NCBI GenBank assembly: GCA_039819485.1
Contig: JBCBRY010000015.1
Location: forward strand, 36,948 to 100,947
Reading direction: 5' to 3'
DNA length: 64,000 nucleotides
DNA from: UBA6168 sp039819485
GTDB taxonomy: Bacteria; Bacteroidota; Bacteroidia; Chitinophagales; Saprospiraceae
The translations under genes were made by a program, and so were the position numbers. The notes below the pieces were generated by a model, which was given only the letters and a program-made list of their open reading frames with translations, ran no database searches and had not been told where the DNA came from. Numbering within the stretch: position 1 is the first letter of the stretch; each line of letters opens with the position of its first letter. Positions 44,260-53,484 of the stretch are shown here, piece by piece.

Positions 44260-45333
44260 TCAATCATCAACCCTCTCCCTCCACCAGGTGGCCAGGGAAG
44301 AGCCCGAAATGTTCATCCACGGACCAAACACGGCCGGGGCCAAACCAAGCGTCGCCACTTTCCCCATTTCCATGGCAATGCCCGAAGCCAGCCCGGCATT
44401 TTGCATGCCCACCTCCAGAGCGATTGTCCGGCAATCTTTTTCCGGCATTTTAAAAAAGCGACAAGCCCAATAGCCTAAGAAATAACCCGCGGTGTTGTGC
44501 AGAATAGCAGCAACTACCAGTGCCAGGCCGATTGTCAATAAACTATCACGACCTGCTGCCGTGATAATAGTGATGATCAGTGCAATGCCAGCCATGGATA
44601 TAACCGGTAAAGCTTTATCAAGCCAAGGTGCTTTGCCATGAAAAAAATGATTGAAGACAAGGCCGGCAATAATGGGCAGGATGACAATTTTGATGATGCT
44701 CCACATCATTGCATAAAAATCAATGGGTACAAATTCACCTGCCAGTACTTGCATCAAAAAAGGAGTCATAATGGGAGCCAACAAAGTAGCTGCGGCCGTC
44801 ATGGTGACCGAAAGGGCCAAATTCGCCTTGGCCAAGTAAGACATAACATTCGATGCCAGCCCACTCGGCGAAGAGCCAACCAAAATAATTCCCGCAGCAA
44901 TTTCCGGGGGAAAATCAAATAAGTAAGCAATAAAAAATCCCACCAACGGCATGATGGTAAACTGGCACAACAATCCAATGCCCACGCTTTTGGGCATTTT
45001 GATCACACCTGCAAAATCTTTTATACTCATGGACGTCCCCATCCCAAACATAATCATTTGCAGGAGTGGAACGATTAATTGTTTTAAATCAAAATTGCCT
45101 ATTTTTTGAAAATAGACCGGATAAAACAAGGAAGCAGCCACCGCCGCAAAAATTAAAACACTAAAAGAAAAACCTTTGAAAAATGCATGCCCGCGCAGCC
45201 CGAAGGCCAGGCACAACAAGGCCGTGATTAGGATCGGTCCAGTTTCCGCTCCTTCGCCCATTATTAAACAGACTATTGTAATAATGATCAATAAAAAAGC
45301 CGCAATCAATGTGTATTTGTAAAGTGGTTTCAC
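44260..45333 (-). CDS. Bile acid:sodium symporter (BASS) family transporter
   Basis: This 357-residue inner-membrane protein has about ten hydrophobic helices. Family landmarks are MIMFGMGTSMSIKDF (GMG(T/L)...DF), the crossover-helix motif VGSSPSGLASNVMSYLAKANLALSV, and EVGMQNAGLASGIAMEMG (ExGxQN-GLA), which forms the sodium and substrate sites. It probably imports an organic anion with sodium, for example pantoate or a keto acid; bile acids themselves are unlikely in this setting. It is a single gene followed upstream by an AT-rich gap. Confidence 0.93.
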   Translation of the reverse strand: MKPLYKYTLIAAFLLIIITIVCLIMGEGAETGPILITALLCLAFGLRGHAFFKGFSFSVLIFAAVAASLFYPVYFQKIGNFDLKQLIVPLLQMIMFGMGTSMSIKDFAGVIKMPKSVGIGLLCQFTIMPLVGFFIAYLFDFPPEIAAGIILVGSSPSGLASNVMSYLAKANLALSVTMTAAATLLAPIMTPFLMQVLAGEFVPIDFYAMMWSIIKIVILPIIAGLVFNHFFHGKAPWLDKALPVISMAGIALIITIITAAGRDSLLTIGLALVVAAILHNTAGYFLGYWACRFFKMPEKDCRTIALEVGMQNAGLASGIAMEMGKVATLGLAPAVFGPWMNISGSSLATWWRERVDD

Positions 45334-45351
45334 GTTTTGATTTTTGTATCG

Positions 45352-45467
45352 AGATAAAAAAAGCGCAAAAATGACATTTTTTACTTTTGTAAAAGAATGG
45401 CTTTTAAGCTCTAATTACAGTTATTCAGATAAAATTAAAAATGTCTTTTTTTCCACCGGCCTAATAC
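45352..45467. repeat. Divergent possible copy of the 125-bp repeat
   Basis: AAGCGCAAAAATGACATTTTTTAC on the left and AAAAATGTCTTTTTTTCC on the right recall the TGACACTTTT hairpin family, with a similar total length, but the loop sequence differs. Similar partial traces occur at 48253-48306. I rate it only as a possible degraded member. Confidence 0.4.
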
Positions 45468-45476
45468 TTTTATGGT

Positions 45477-45980
45477 CTAACTATTTTTTGAATAACGATA
45501 AACGCAATGTTCCCCAAAATCGAGCAGATCAATTTTTTCATCAAATACACCACCCAGTCGCTCGGCCAGTTTAATGGAAGGCATGTTCCCGGGGTCAATA
45601 TAACTGACCAATGTATCCACTTTTAAATTGTTGAATGCAAAATCTTTCATTCGATACGCAGCTTCCGTTGCATAGCCTTTGCCCTGCATTTCTTCTAATA
45701 TCCAATATCCCAGTTCCAGTTCAAGCCAAGGCTCTGAATCCCACAGGCCGACACAACCAACGAATTGTTTGGTCGTTTTTTCCTCCACCGCTAAATACCC
45801 GAAACCTTTTAATTGAAAATGGCCAATGTAGGCCGCCATTAACCGCCAGGCTTCTTCCGGCGTTTTTACTCCACCAACATATCTGGCAGTTTTTTTATTG
45901 GAAAAATAATTTTTAAAATATTGAAAATCCGCTGCTGTCCATTGGCGGATAATTAAACGGTCGGTGATAAATTCAGACAT
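45477..45980 (-). CDS. GNAT acetyltransferase, RimJ/RimL type
   Basis: This 167-residue protein has the ribosomal-protein-acetylase-like GNAT pattern: TDRLIIRQWTAADF at the N-terminus, FVGCVGLWDSEPWLELELGYWILEEMQGKGYATEAAYRMKDFAF (acetyl-CoA loop QGKGYA), then IDPGNMPSIKLAERLGG. The acceptor is unknown; it may be a protein N-terminus or small molecule. It lies 8 bp downstream of the 2OG-dioxygenase gene, so the two are probably co-transcribed. Confidence 0.93.
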   Translation of the reverse strand: MSEFITDRLIIRQWTAADFQYFKNYFSNKKTARYVGGVKTPEEAWRLMAAYIGHFQLKGFGYLAVEEKTTKQFVGCVGLWDSEPWLELELGYWILEEMQGKGYATEAAYRMKDFAFNNLKVDTLVSYIDPGNMPSIKLAERLGGVFDEKIDLLDFGEHCVYRYSKNS

Positions 45981-45988
45981 ATTTATTG

Positions 45989-47011
45989 CTAATTAATTTC
46001 TCTATTTAAATCAGGAAATACTTTGCCCACTTTTTTCAAAATATAATCACCGTATGTGCCATTAAATTCATGCACACTGGCACCATCCCAACGTTCAGCT
46101 TTATTGTCATTTATATTTTCCAGACCATCCAGTGGAATTGGGTTAATTTCCGCCTCCCAGTTCGGATCAAAGAAAAAGGGGAAGGAGAAACGGCCTCGTC
46201 CTGCGCGGTTCAGAACCCGGTGGGGCGTCGAGCGGTAAAAGCCGCCCGTCATGCGGTCGAGCATATCGCCGATATTGCAAACGAATGCGCCGGGTATCAC
46301 AGGCGCCTTCATCCATTCGCCTTTGCTTTTTATTTGTAGCCCACCGGCATCGTCTTGTTTTAAAATGGTCAGCACACCATAATCGGTATGTTCACCGACG
46401 CCCCATTGAGTTTCTGCTGTTTCTTTTTCTTCAAAATAAGGGTAATGAAAAATACGAAAAAGGCAGAGCGGGTCGCCGGTGTAATGTTCATTAAAATAAT
46501 CGGCTTTTAAGCCAAGGCTAAGCGAAAGTCCTTCCATCAATTGATGTCCCAATTTTTTAAGGGCACCGATGTATTCCAAAATTGCGACTTTAAATTCAGG
46601 CATGTTTTCCGGAAATAAATTCCTCCCGTGCAATGGGCGGCCTGCCCGCACCCTTGGGTCGTTTTCATTCAATTCCACCCCTAGGTACAACCCTTCTTTT
46701 AAATCCGGTTTTCCAGATGTCAGCTCATCGCCGACCGGAAAAAAACCGCGCCAGGCGCGACCGCCCAGCGCCATTTTTATTTTCATTTTCTCTTCCTTTG
46801 ATTGCGCAAAAAACTGCTGGCTGTATTTTTCTAAACGGTCTTGTAATTCCTCGCTGATGCCATGACCAACTATATAAAAAAAGCCAAATTCAGAACAGGC
46901 TTTTCGCAATTGGACAGCGACAGCAGCACGGTCGCCAAGTCCGGTTACGAAAGGGCTCACATCAATAACGGGGATGGAAGATTTAATTTTCATACCTGGT
47001 GAATTACTCAT
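45989..47011 (-). CDS. 2-oxoglutarate/Fe(II) dioxygenase, isopenicillin-N-synthase-like
   Basis: This 340-residue protein (an alternative Met lies at codon 7) has the DIOX_N region IPVIDVSPF...CSEFGFFYIVGHGI. Its catalytic core is EHTDYGVLTIL (iron ligands His and Asp), TPHRVLN (second His) and RGRFSFPFFF (2-oxoglutarate Arg-x-Ser). Such enzymes hydroxylate or desaturate small molecules. The family includes bacterial proteins of unknown substrate and is widespread outside antibiotic clusters. It forms a two-gene unit with the GNAT gene downstream. Confidence 0.92.
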   Translation of the reverse strand: MSNSPGMKIKSSIPVIDVSPFVTGLGDRAAVAVQLRKACSEFGFFYIVGHGISEELQDRLEKYSQQFFAQSKEEKMKIKMALGGRAWRGFFPVGDELTSGKPDLKEGLYLGVELNENDPRVRAGRPLHGRNLFPENMPEFKVAILEYIGALKKLGHQLMEGLSLSLGLKADYFNEHYTGDPLCLFRIFHYPYFEEKETAETQWGVGEHTDYGVLTILKQDDAGGLQIKSKGEWMKAPVIPGAFVCNIGDMLDRMTGGFYRSTPHRVLNRAGRGRFSFPFFFDPNWEAEINPIPLDGLENINDNKAERWDGASVHEFNGTYGDYILKKVGKVFPDLNREIN

Positions 47012-47055
47012 GGTTGCTTAAGCTATTTTTTATTGATTTTTTTTAAATAATTTTT

Positions 47056-47150
47056 CCCTGTCTAAATTCTGTTTTGTTCTCTGCGTAACAAAATGCAATC
47101 AGAAAGTTACGCAGAGTTTAAATGGAGAAGAAAACAGCGTTTAGACAGGG
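47056..47150. repeat. Nested long hairpin of the CGCAGAG family
   Basis: Outer arms CCCTGTCTAAA (47056-47066) and TTTAGACAGGG (47140-47150) are perfect. Inner arms CTCTGCGTAAC (47079-47089) and GTTACGCAGAG (47106-47116) are also perfect, with TCTGTTTT...AAAACAG between them. It sits just upstream of the dioxygenase start and beside the 125-bp repeat at 47184. Confidence 0.85.
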
Positions 47151-47183
47151 ATTGAAATTTATAATTTCAATTGAGACAGCACT

Positions 47184-47309
47184 TAAACAAGTGGTCAAAA
47201 AAAATGACACTTTTCCTTTACCTGAAAAAGAGTTCTGAGGTTTGAAAATCAAGTATTTACCAAAATAAAAGTGTCATTTTTAACGCTCCTTTTTTTGTCC
47301 AAACTCTTA
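47184..47309. repeat. Palindromic interspersed repeat (about 125 bp)
   Basis: The element runs from TAAACAAGTGGTCAAAA to TGTCCAAACTCTTA, with AAATGACACTTTTCC, CCTGAAAAAGAG and AAAAGTGTCATTTTT inside. It is 126 bp with no ORF. It lies in the 506-bp gap 47012-47517, which holds no gene beyond the two repeats. Confidence 0.9.
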
Positions 47310-47517
47310 TTGTTAAAAACCATTTTTTAAAACAGGTATTTTTTTAATTAAATACCCAAGGGCAAAACCTCCGGAAATATGGCTTGCGACCCTCTGTAAA
47401 ACCAATCCCCCGGAGCGCCATAAGTAATGGCCAAATGGTGCAGCACCACCAATGCCGTCAAAAATATCCGCAGGTTATCAATGTAAAAAATACATGATTT
47501 TATTGCCTTTTTTTTCA

Positions 47518-48222
47518 TCATCCATTCTTTTTTCCGGGCGTTGCTGTAGCAAAATTCTGGAATTCAAAATTCATCGCTTTTTTATACAGTTCATTTGCTT
47601 TGACTTCGTCAATATCATGACGCTGTTGGTAATCGTTTAAGAAATTGCCCATGGCATAAGCTCCGGAAGGGTCATTGTTTCCATTGATCCAGGGGGCATA
47701 TAAATTACCTGTTGCAGGAGGAGCAAGCTGCGCTCCCAGCCAGGCCCACAAATATTCACAGGGAAGCATGGTAACCAGGCTATAAATTGGATCTTCTGAT
47801 TGTGCGACAGATGATTCGAATGTGGAATATTCTTTACAGACTGCTGTCGGCACAATACTGCTGGCATCTTTTACGTGCCAGGTGTCAGGAAAAGTATCAT
47901 TGTAACTTTTATAGCTATTATATTTTTTTAATAAAAAAGCTTTGAGTGTTTCATCCGTTGCCCGGTTGGCAGCGGACAAATAGTCGTCGGCACCGTGAAA
48001 ACAATAATAGGCATCGCTCACATTAAATCCACCGTAAATTGTGGGATCGAGTGTTCCGTTCTTTATACCTTGTACAAAATGGGTGTTCAATGCTTCCTCT
48101 GCAATATCTGTGCAGGCACTCCACATGGTCCAAAAAAGCGAATCTGCCGGAGGTGGGCCGGTTGAAATCTGGAGTTTTTTAATGGCCTCGTTTTCCAGTT
48201 TAATTGTTCGGTTATTTTTCAT
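47518..48222 (-). CDS. TenA/heme-oxygenase-fold family protein
   Basis: The likely start is ATG 48222 (MKNNRTIKLENEAIKKL), giving 234 residues; an ATG at 48243 adds an A-rich-coded leader. The helical pattern FVQGIKNGTLDPTIYGGFNVSDAYYCFHGADDYLSAA matches the TenA start (FxxxIxxGxLxxxxFxxYxxQDxxYL). MLPCEYLWAWLGAQLA and LYAPWINGNNDPSG match its later active-site region, with a Cys two residues after Pro-rich start. TenA proteins hydrolyse aminopyrimidines in thiamin salvage; more distant relatives have other roles. No thiamin gene is nearby, so the exact function is open. Confidence 0.65.
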   Translation of the reverse strand: MKNNRTIKLENEAIKKLQISTGPPPADSLFWTMWSACTDIAEEALNTHFVQGIKNGTLDPTIYGGFNVSDAYYCFHGADDYLSAANRATDETLKAFLLKKYNSYKSYNDTFPDTWHVKDASSIVPTAVCKEYSTFESSVAQSEDPIYSLVTMLPCEYLWAWLGAQLAPPATGNLYAPWINGNNDPSGAYAMGNFLNDYQQRHDIDEVKANELYKKAMNFEFQNFATATPGKKNG

Positions 48223-48534
48223 GTTTTTTTTTAATTTAAGCATGTTTATGCAAAAAAATAAGAGGCGCTAAAAATGTTATTTTTTTGTAAAAAGGAAAAA
48301 CGTCATTTCCTATCCTCCTATTTATTTAGTCATTTTAATCTTCTGTTTTTGTATTTATCGTGAGCGTTCATGACATTTAGTATTAATTATTTAGCAGGCC
48401 AAATTACAAAATAAATTTGCCCCTGTTTAAGAGCAGGAATTAATTTAAAAACCAGGCTGGTTTCTGTCTTCAGCGAATCAAATAAATTAATTACCTTTAT
48501 TGCGATTAAGGACACTTAAACCAAAGACAACCCA

Positions 48535-49194
48535 ATGAAAACGAACAACGAACGATTCAAAGTTATTCTTACCAACGCAAAACTGATCAGCCTTAGCAAG
48601 TTCAAATTAGTAAAAGCCGCAAACGGCGCAACCAACCCAGAAATAGCCGCCCTGACAAAGGAAATAGATACCGTTCTGGCTCACTTTGACAATCCCGAAA
48701 TCTGGACCCATCCGCTGGATTTTGATGAAGCCAAAATTGCAGGTTTTGTTTCCGACATCGACGGAGTTGATCCGAAAAACCTTACGAAATTTGCCTCCGA
48801 TGTCAGAAGTTTCATCACCTACCTGGACGGCGAAGTCTTAAAAGTTCCATTGGCCAATGCAGAGACAACGGACATCACGGATTTCAATGCAAAGGTCTTG
48901 AACGCCCTTTCCCAGACGCAGCAGAAAATAGGTGGCCGCAAGAAATTTTTCAAGAACAATGGAATCGACCTGGACTCGAACCCCGCATTTCAGACATTGT
49001 CTCAGCAGCAAAACACGGCTCTTACCACCTATCGGCAAGCCCTTCGGGACAACAAGGTCAGTTCAAAACAAACAGATGTTCTGGTGTTTCAGATGCTGGG
49101 AAATTCCATTCAGGTCGCTACGGAACTGGCACCGTTTCTCGGTTTATTTGAAAAATTGACAACGACCATTCAAGGCAAACTGCCCGCTGCGTAA
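48535..49194 (+). CDS. Hypothetical helical cytoplasmic protein
   Basis: This 219-residue protein has no signal peptide or membrane segment. It is predicted to be mostly helical and polar, with IAALTKEIDTVLAHFDNPEIWTHPLDFD, a central KKFFKNNGIDLDSNPAF stretch and a final FLGLFEKLTTTIQGKLPAA. I do not recognise a family. It is 132 bp upstream of the large exported-protein gene on the same strand, so the two may form a transcription unit; there is no visible terminator between them. Confidence 0.65.
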   Translation: MKTNNERFKVILTNAKLISLSKFKLVKAANGATNPEIAALTKEIDTVLAHFDNPEIWTHPLDFDEAKIAGFVSDIDGVDPKNLTKFASDVRSFITYLDGEVLKVPLANAETTDITDFNAKVLNALSQTQQKIGGRKKFFKNNGIDLDSNPAFQTLSQQQNTALTTYRQALRDNKVSSKQTDVLVFQMLGNSIQVATELAPFLGLFEKLTTTIQGKLPAA

Positions 49195-49326
49195 TGCCAT
49201 TCTTTTTTTTGAAATATTCCGGCGTTATTTTGACCTCCTTCTGTATATCAATTACCATAGTAGGGGCGAAGCGTAATGAGTTGCTGATTTAAAGTGAATT
49301 ATTACCCTTCGCCCCGTTACCAAGTC

Positions 49327-52300
49327 ATGACTATGTCAATTTACAAGAAACTACACTTCTACTTATTTTTCGCTTTGCTTCCAGGCCCCCTCTTTGGGCA
49401 AAGCCTTTTTCAGGATGTGGAAAACCTGCTGGCGGCCATTGATGTACTGGAACAGGACAGCAGTTCCCAGGACTCCATGTCTATGGCCAAAGCAGAATTG
49501 CTCGCTATTTTATATGCCTATGATCAACCGCTCCTGGAGGATTCGGTGGTCATGGGAAGCTGGGATGAAATAAAGGACCATTACGCCGGCAACACCCTGA
49601 TCGGCCAACTGGTCAGCGATTCTTTGCTACAGGCCCCCACGACCAACCAAAAGTATATCAATACCGAAGCAAGGCAGCTCGTACAAAAGATTGACTCCGG
49701 CCCCCGTCAGGAAATAGTCAAGTTATTGAACGCCCAGGAGGCGGTTTCACCAGAAAATTATCTTTCCGTCACCAATACGGTCGAGCGCTACAAACTACCG
49801 GTCTTCCCAACGGCCAAGGCAATGCAGGCCCCTGCCGCCAACGCCAACCAAAACATTGCGGATGGAGCCCTGATCAACCAGGCCGCCATCATAGAAGGGC
49901 TTTTTACTTTTATTTTGGACCGGGCCAAAGATGAAATACTCATCAACTTCCTCGACCGGTTGCTGGGCACCGAGACGCCGAAGTTCAGTTTGTTGTTCCC
50001 AACGGTGATCGAAGAATTTGGGGAAACGGATTACACCTACTCCAATTCTTTTCTGGAAAGGCTGCGGCAAGCATTTTACGAAGACATTCAAATGCTGAGC
50101 GTCCGGCTGCCCGAACTAATGCTGACCGATGAGTACTTCAAACCATTGCAGGCCGACCCCGTCGCCTATAACCTGCTCTCCCTTTACAGCATGGTCAGTT
50201 TGTCTCAGTTTGGGATGCCCGTGGATGAAATCGTACCTGCCACCCATCGCTACCTGTACGGCAGTTATGAGGAGGCTACCAAAGAAATCAATTTGGAACT
50301 GGCAGCCAAGGCCTACCAGGACGCTGAGTACCTCCAGTTGATCACCACATCTGATTCGGTGGTCAGCCGGATGAAAAAACTGTTCGTTCAGTTGGACCGG
50401 GCTGCGGAAGTTCTTGACTCAACGATCACTGCGTTAAAACCACTGGCCCCCAACGGCCCTGCACCTCCGTTCAGGAATGATTTTCTCGACAGGCCTTCTT
50501 ATGACCTGGAGGTGATCCTCGGTGACGACCCCGATGGCAATGATTATGGACTGGGGCTGCTCCCCTATTTGCTGCAAGGCGAGCTGGACTCTGCCTACAT
50601 GCTCCAGTTCAACACGCTACAGGCGTATGATAAATTCTTTGGTACTTCTTTCAAACCAGAGCACTGGCGGGCAGCAGGTATCGAACTTTGCCAGAAGCTC
50701 AATGGCAGCTGGTATAATGACCAGCCCATTTCTTCCATTTTTTATAACTGGCAAAAAGACCTGACGCTGTATCACGAAGCGGTAGCGGGCTGGTCGATCA
50801 TGGTAGACACGACCGATGCCATCACAAAGGCCCAAAGCGAGATTGCCGCTGACCGGGCCAAACTTTTGCAGACCGTTAACGCCGAGAAGGCTTTTTGGGC
50901 CAGTAAAAACCTGCTGAACCATGACCAAAAACTGGCCTTCGACGCCCTGGCCAACCTTCTGGGAAGCGAAGCTTTTCAGTTTATCAAAGACAAGTCCGAT
51001 ATAGATGTTATTAATAATTACCGTGATGCAAGCCTTGATTCACTGAAAGTGAGAAAGTTTTTGGGCCCCGCACTCTCCCCTGCCGAAACACAGGCACTGG
51101 CCAATTATGAAAACAAAATGGAGCGCACCTCCGATTCCCTGACCATAACCCGACAGAGAAACTACCTGATAGAAGTGGAAAACCGGCTGGTCACCCGCGA
51201 CACCCAGCTTTATTCCGCCAACGATTCCATCTTCAATGCCAGCCCGGTGCGCCTCTACCAGGTGGCTCAGGAACAAACCGCTGCACCGTATGCTTATCTG
51301 TGGGCGGCCATCGGCGACCTCGAGGATGAATTGGTGCAAATGAACAGCCTGCTCATTTCACTCGAAAAAAAATATGCTAACACCACCCGGCGGGCCCGCA
51401 ACAATGCCAAGCCAGTTCTCCAAAGCACGGAACTGGTCTCCAACCTGATGTACGGATTGCGAACCGATTCGGACAGCACCCACAAAAAGTGGATTTCCTC
51501 CGTACAACTGGCTTCACTGATGAGCGATCAGCGAAAGCAAAATGCATTCCTCGGACTGCTCCAACAACGCTTGAGCAGCGTCCACGACATAGGTTTCCTC
51601 TCTTCCACCGGCCTGGCCCAGATAGTCGATCTCACGGTAAAAGACCTGCCCCTGATTCAGACCACCGAAGTCGACAGCACGCAGGGAAAAGATTCGCTGG
51701 TCTTTTTCCATAAGGCCTCATTTGCCATCAATACCCTCAATCGCATTTTGGAAACGCCATTGGTGGTCAACCCGGTCAACCCCGCCGAATACCAACCACT
51801 GACTTCCGTTTTTCCAAAACTTGAAAAAGTGCCGGAAATATCACAAGATGCTCTTGATTTTGTGTTTTACCTCAACGTCAACGAGCACAGCAAGGCCATT
51901 GGCACTCTCATTCAGCTCTTTGTCAACCTGGACTCCGCAGTAGTTGACAAGATGAGTCAGACCAACCCGGGAAAGACAACCAAACGAACATCTTTCATCC
52001 AGTACCTGCGAAAATACGGCGACTTCATCGCCGGGCTGATCGATGCCAAAAGCACCAATGAGGCAGAAACAATGCTCCAACAAGTGGCCAAACAGCCGAG
52101 CAGTACCCGCGCCAAAAGAAAGAACAAGCTGACCGTTGGTGTCAATGCGTTTGTCGGGGCCAATTACGGATGGGAAACGTGGGAAGGAGAAGAACTGCTC
52201 GATATCCAGGGAAACAATGTTGACGAGGATTTCAACAATTTCGCTCCCACCATGCCGGTCGGGGTGGCGCTGAGCTGGTTGATGGGCAGCAAAAAGCCAC

Positions 52301-52584
52301 AGTCATTTTCTGTGTTTGTTTCTCTGATCGACGTGGGCGGACTGCTGACCTTTCGGCCGACTACCGAAGTTACAGGCGAATTTGATTTTACCATTAAAAA
52401 TATATTCAAGCCCGGCGTACAATTTCAATGGAACATTCAGAATTCTCCTTTTTACATTGGAGCAGGGGTGCAGCGCGGCCCACAATTCCGGGAGATCAAC
52501 GGGGAAAACATTTCAGTCGAGGCCACCCGCTACTCGGTTGGGTTCGGGGTGGATGTACCGCTCTTGACTTTGTTTCAGCGGTAG
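49327..52584 (+). CDS. Large exported helical protein with C-terminal beta-barrel-like domain
   Basis: The start is ATG 49327 or 49333 (MSIYKKLHFYLFFALLPGPLFGQ signal peptide), giving about 1085 residues; the frame is open to 49294. Residues about 20-900 are predominantly alpha-helical with many polar segments, including acidic DVLEQDSSSQDSMSM near the N-terminus. There are no obvious catalytic motifs or coiled-coil heptads. The last 150 residues (LTVGVNAFVGANYGWETW ... SVFVSLIDVGGLLTFRP ... NSPFYIGAGVQRGPQF ... YSVGFGVDVPLLTLF) have alternating amphipathic strands, suggesting a small outer-membrane barrel or beta-domain. I recognise no characterised family. The preceding small gene may be a partner. 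Confidence 0.7.
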   Translation: MTMSIYKKLHFYLFFALLPGPLFGQSLFQDVENLLAAIDVLEQDSSSQDSMSMAKAELLAILYAYDQPLLEDSVVMGSWDEIKDHYAGNTLIGQLVSDSLLQAPTTNQKYINTEARQLVQKIDSGPRQEIVKLLNAQEAVSPENYLSVTNTVERYKLPVFPTAKAMQAPAANANQNIADGALINQAAIIEGLFTFILDRAKDEILINFLDRLLGTETPKFSLLFPTVIEEFGETDYTYSNSFLERLRQAFYEDIQMLSVRLPELMLTDEYFKPLQADPVAYNLLSLYSMVSLSQFGMPVDEIVPATHRYLYGSYEEATKEINLELAAKAYQDAEYLQLITTSDSVVSRMKKLFVQLDRAAEVLDSTITALKPLAPNGPAPPFRNDFLDRPSYDLEVILGDDPDGNDYGLGLLPYLLQGELDSAYMLQFNTLQAYDKFFGTSFKPEHWRAAGIELCQKLNGSWYNDQPISSIFYNWQKDLTLYHEAVAGWSIMVDTTDAITKAQSEIAADRAKLLQTVNAEKAFWASKNLLNHDQKLAFDALANLLGSEAFQFIKDKSDIDVINNYRDASLDSLKVRKFLGPALSPAETQALANYENKMERTSDSLTITRQRNYLIEVENRLVTRDTQLYSANDSIFNASPVRLYQVAQEQTAAPYAYLWAAIGDLEDELVQMNSLLISLEKKYANTTRRARNNAKPVLQSTELVSNLMYGLRTDSDSTHKKWISSVQLASLMSDQRKQNAFLGLLQQRLSSVHDIGFLSSTGLAQIVDLTVKDLPLIQTTEVDSTQGKDSLVFFHKASFAINTLNRILETPLVVNPVNPAEYQPLTSVFPKLEKVPEISQDALDFVFYLNVNEHSKAIGTLIQLFVNLDSAVVDKMSQTNPGKTTKRTSFIQYLRKYGDFIAGLIDAKSTNEAETMLQQVAKQPSSTRAKRKNKLTVGVNAFVGANYGWETWEGEELLDIQGNNVDEDFNNFAPTMPVGVALSWLMGSKKPQSFSVFVSLIDVGGLLTFRPTTEVTGEFDFTIKNIFKPGVQFQWNIQNSPFYIGAGVQRGPQFREINGENISVEATRYSVGFGVDVPLLTLFQR

Positions 52585-52628
52585 TAGTACCCTGCGAATC
52601 TTGGTGTCTACCTTGTGGAATAGTCAGT

Positions 52629-52755
52629 TAAGCAGGTGGTCAAAAAAAATGACACTTTTCCTTTGCCTGAAAAAGAGTTTTGAGACTTGGAAATCAAACA
52701 TTTGTCCAAATAAAAGTGTCATTTTTAGTGCTCCCTCTTTTTGTCCAAGCACTTA
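52629..52755. repeat. Palindromic interspersed repeat (about 125 bp), best-preserved copy
   Basis: It runs from TAAGCAGGTGGTCAAAAA to TTTTTGTCCAAGCACTTA, 127 bp. The ends are imperfect inverted repeats sharing TAAG, TGG and CAAAAA. Inside, AAATGACACTTTT pairs with AAAAGTGTCATTT. It lies between convergent genes (stops at 52584 and 52845) and can act as a bidirectional transcription end. Confidence 0.92.
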
Positions 52756-52844
52756 CAGCACGAAAATTCACAAAGTAGACACCAAGAAACACCATGCGAA
52801 ATAATATGATAACAGATCACTTTATCGAAACCTATCTTGTACGT

Positions 52845-53309
52845 TTATTTTTTCTCCTTTAGGTATTCTTTTTTAATGCCCGATACGTGAGACGAAATCG
52901 CCTTCCACAGCTTTCCTCTTTTTATTAGAATATTGCTCGAAGCATAAGTCATTTTAAAATCACCATGTTCGTCCTTGTTTACGATATGGCCGATCCCCGA
53001 AACAACAGCCGTTTTGTTCTCAAAAACCTCTAAACGTTTTATTTCAAAACGGAATGATTCGTAATCCGGTTGATGATTTTTTATGTACTCAAGCTCGTCC
53101 GTTTTTGTGTAGGTCGTTCCCGATGCATCGATCATTTGAAATTCATCAGCCAAAATACGGTCCAGTAAAACGGTATCCTGTTCCCGGTACGCACGGGGCC
53201 ATTCCACCTCTTTTAAATAGGTAAGTTGCTCTATATCTGATTTAAATTCCTGGGTAAAAACAGGCGTGGCCAAAAAACACAATAATAAAATAAGTACAGG
53301 TAATTTCAT
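52845..53309 (-). CDS. Exported NTF2-like (SnoaL/DUF4440) protein
   Basis: This 154-residue protein has the signal peptide MKLPVLILLLCFLATPVFTQ. The mature part follows the NTF2-like cone fold: LKEVEWPRAYREQDTVLLDRILADEFQMIDASGTTYTKTDELEYI (helix and start of sheet), then RLEVFENKTAVVSGIGHIV, MTYASSNILIKRGKLWKAISSHVSGI. Such DUF4440-like proteins bind small ligands or act as simple enzymes; none is assigned here. It is exported to the periplasm. Confidence 0.87.
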   Translation of the reverse strand: MKLPVLILLLCFLATPVFTQEFKSDIEQLTYLKEVEWPRAYREQDTVLLDRILADEFQMIDASGTTYTKTDELEYIKNHQPDYESFRFEIKRLEVFENKTAVVSGIGHIVNKDEHGDFKMTYASSNILIKRGKLWKAISSHVSGIKKEYLKEKK

Positions 53310-53484
53310 GATGCAAAAAATTTAGAATTAAAAAATTGAAATTAATGCACAGCATCTTTTCCCCTTGTTAATGAGGATTAAATTAACCTGAAGCGGGTGT
53401 TAAATACGCTATAACAAAAGTTGTTTCGCATTCTTTGCCGCCCGAATTTAATTCGGGCCAAGCAAGAACTGAGGACAAAGTCCC

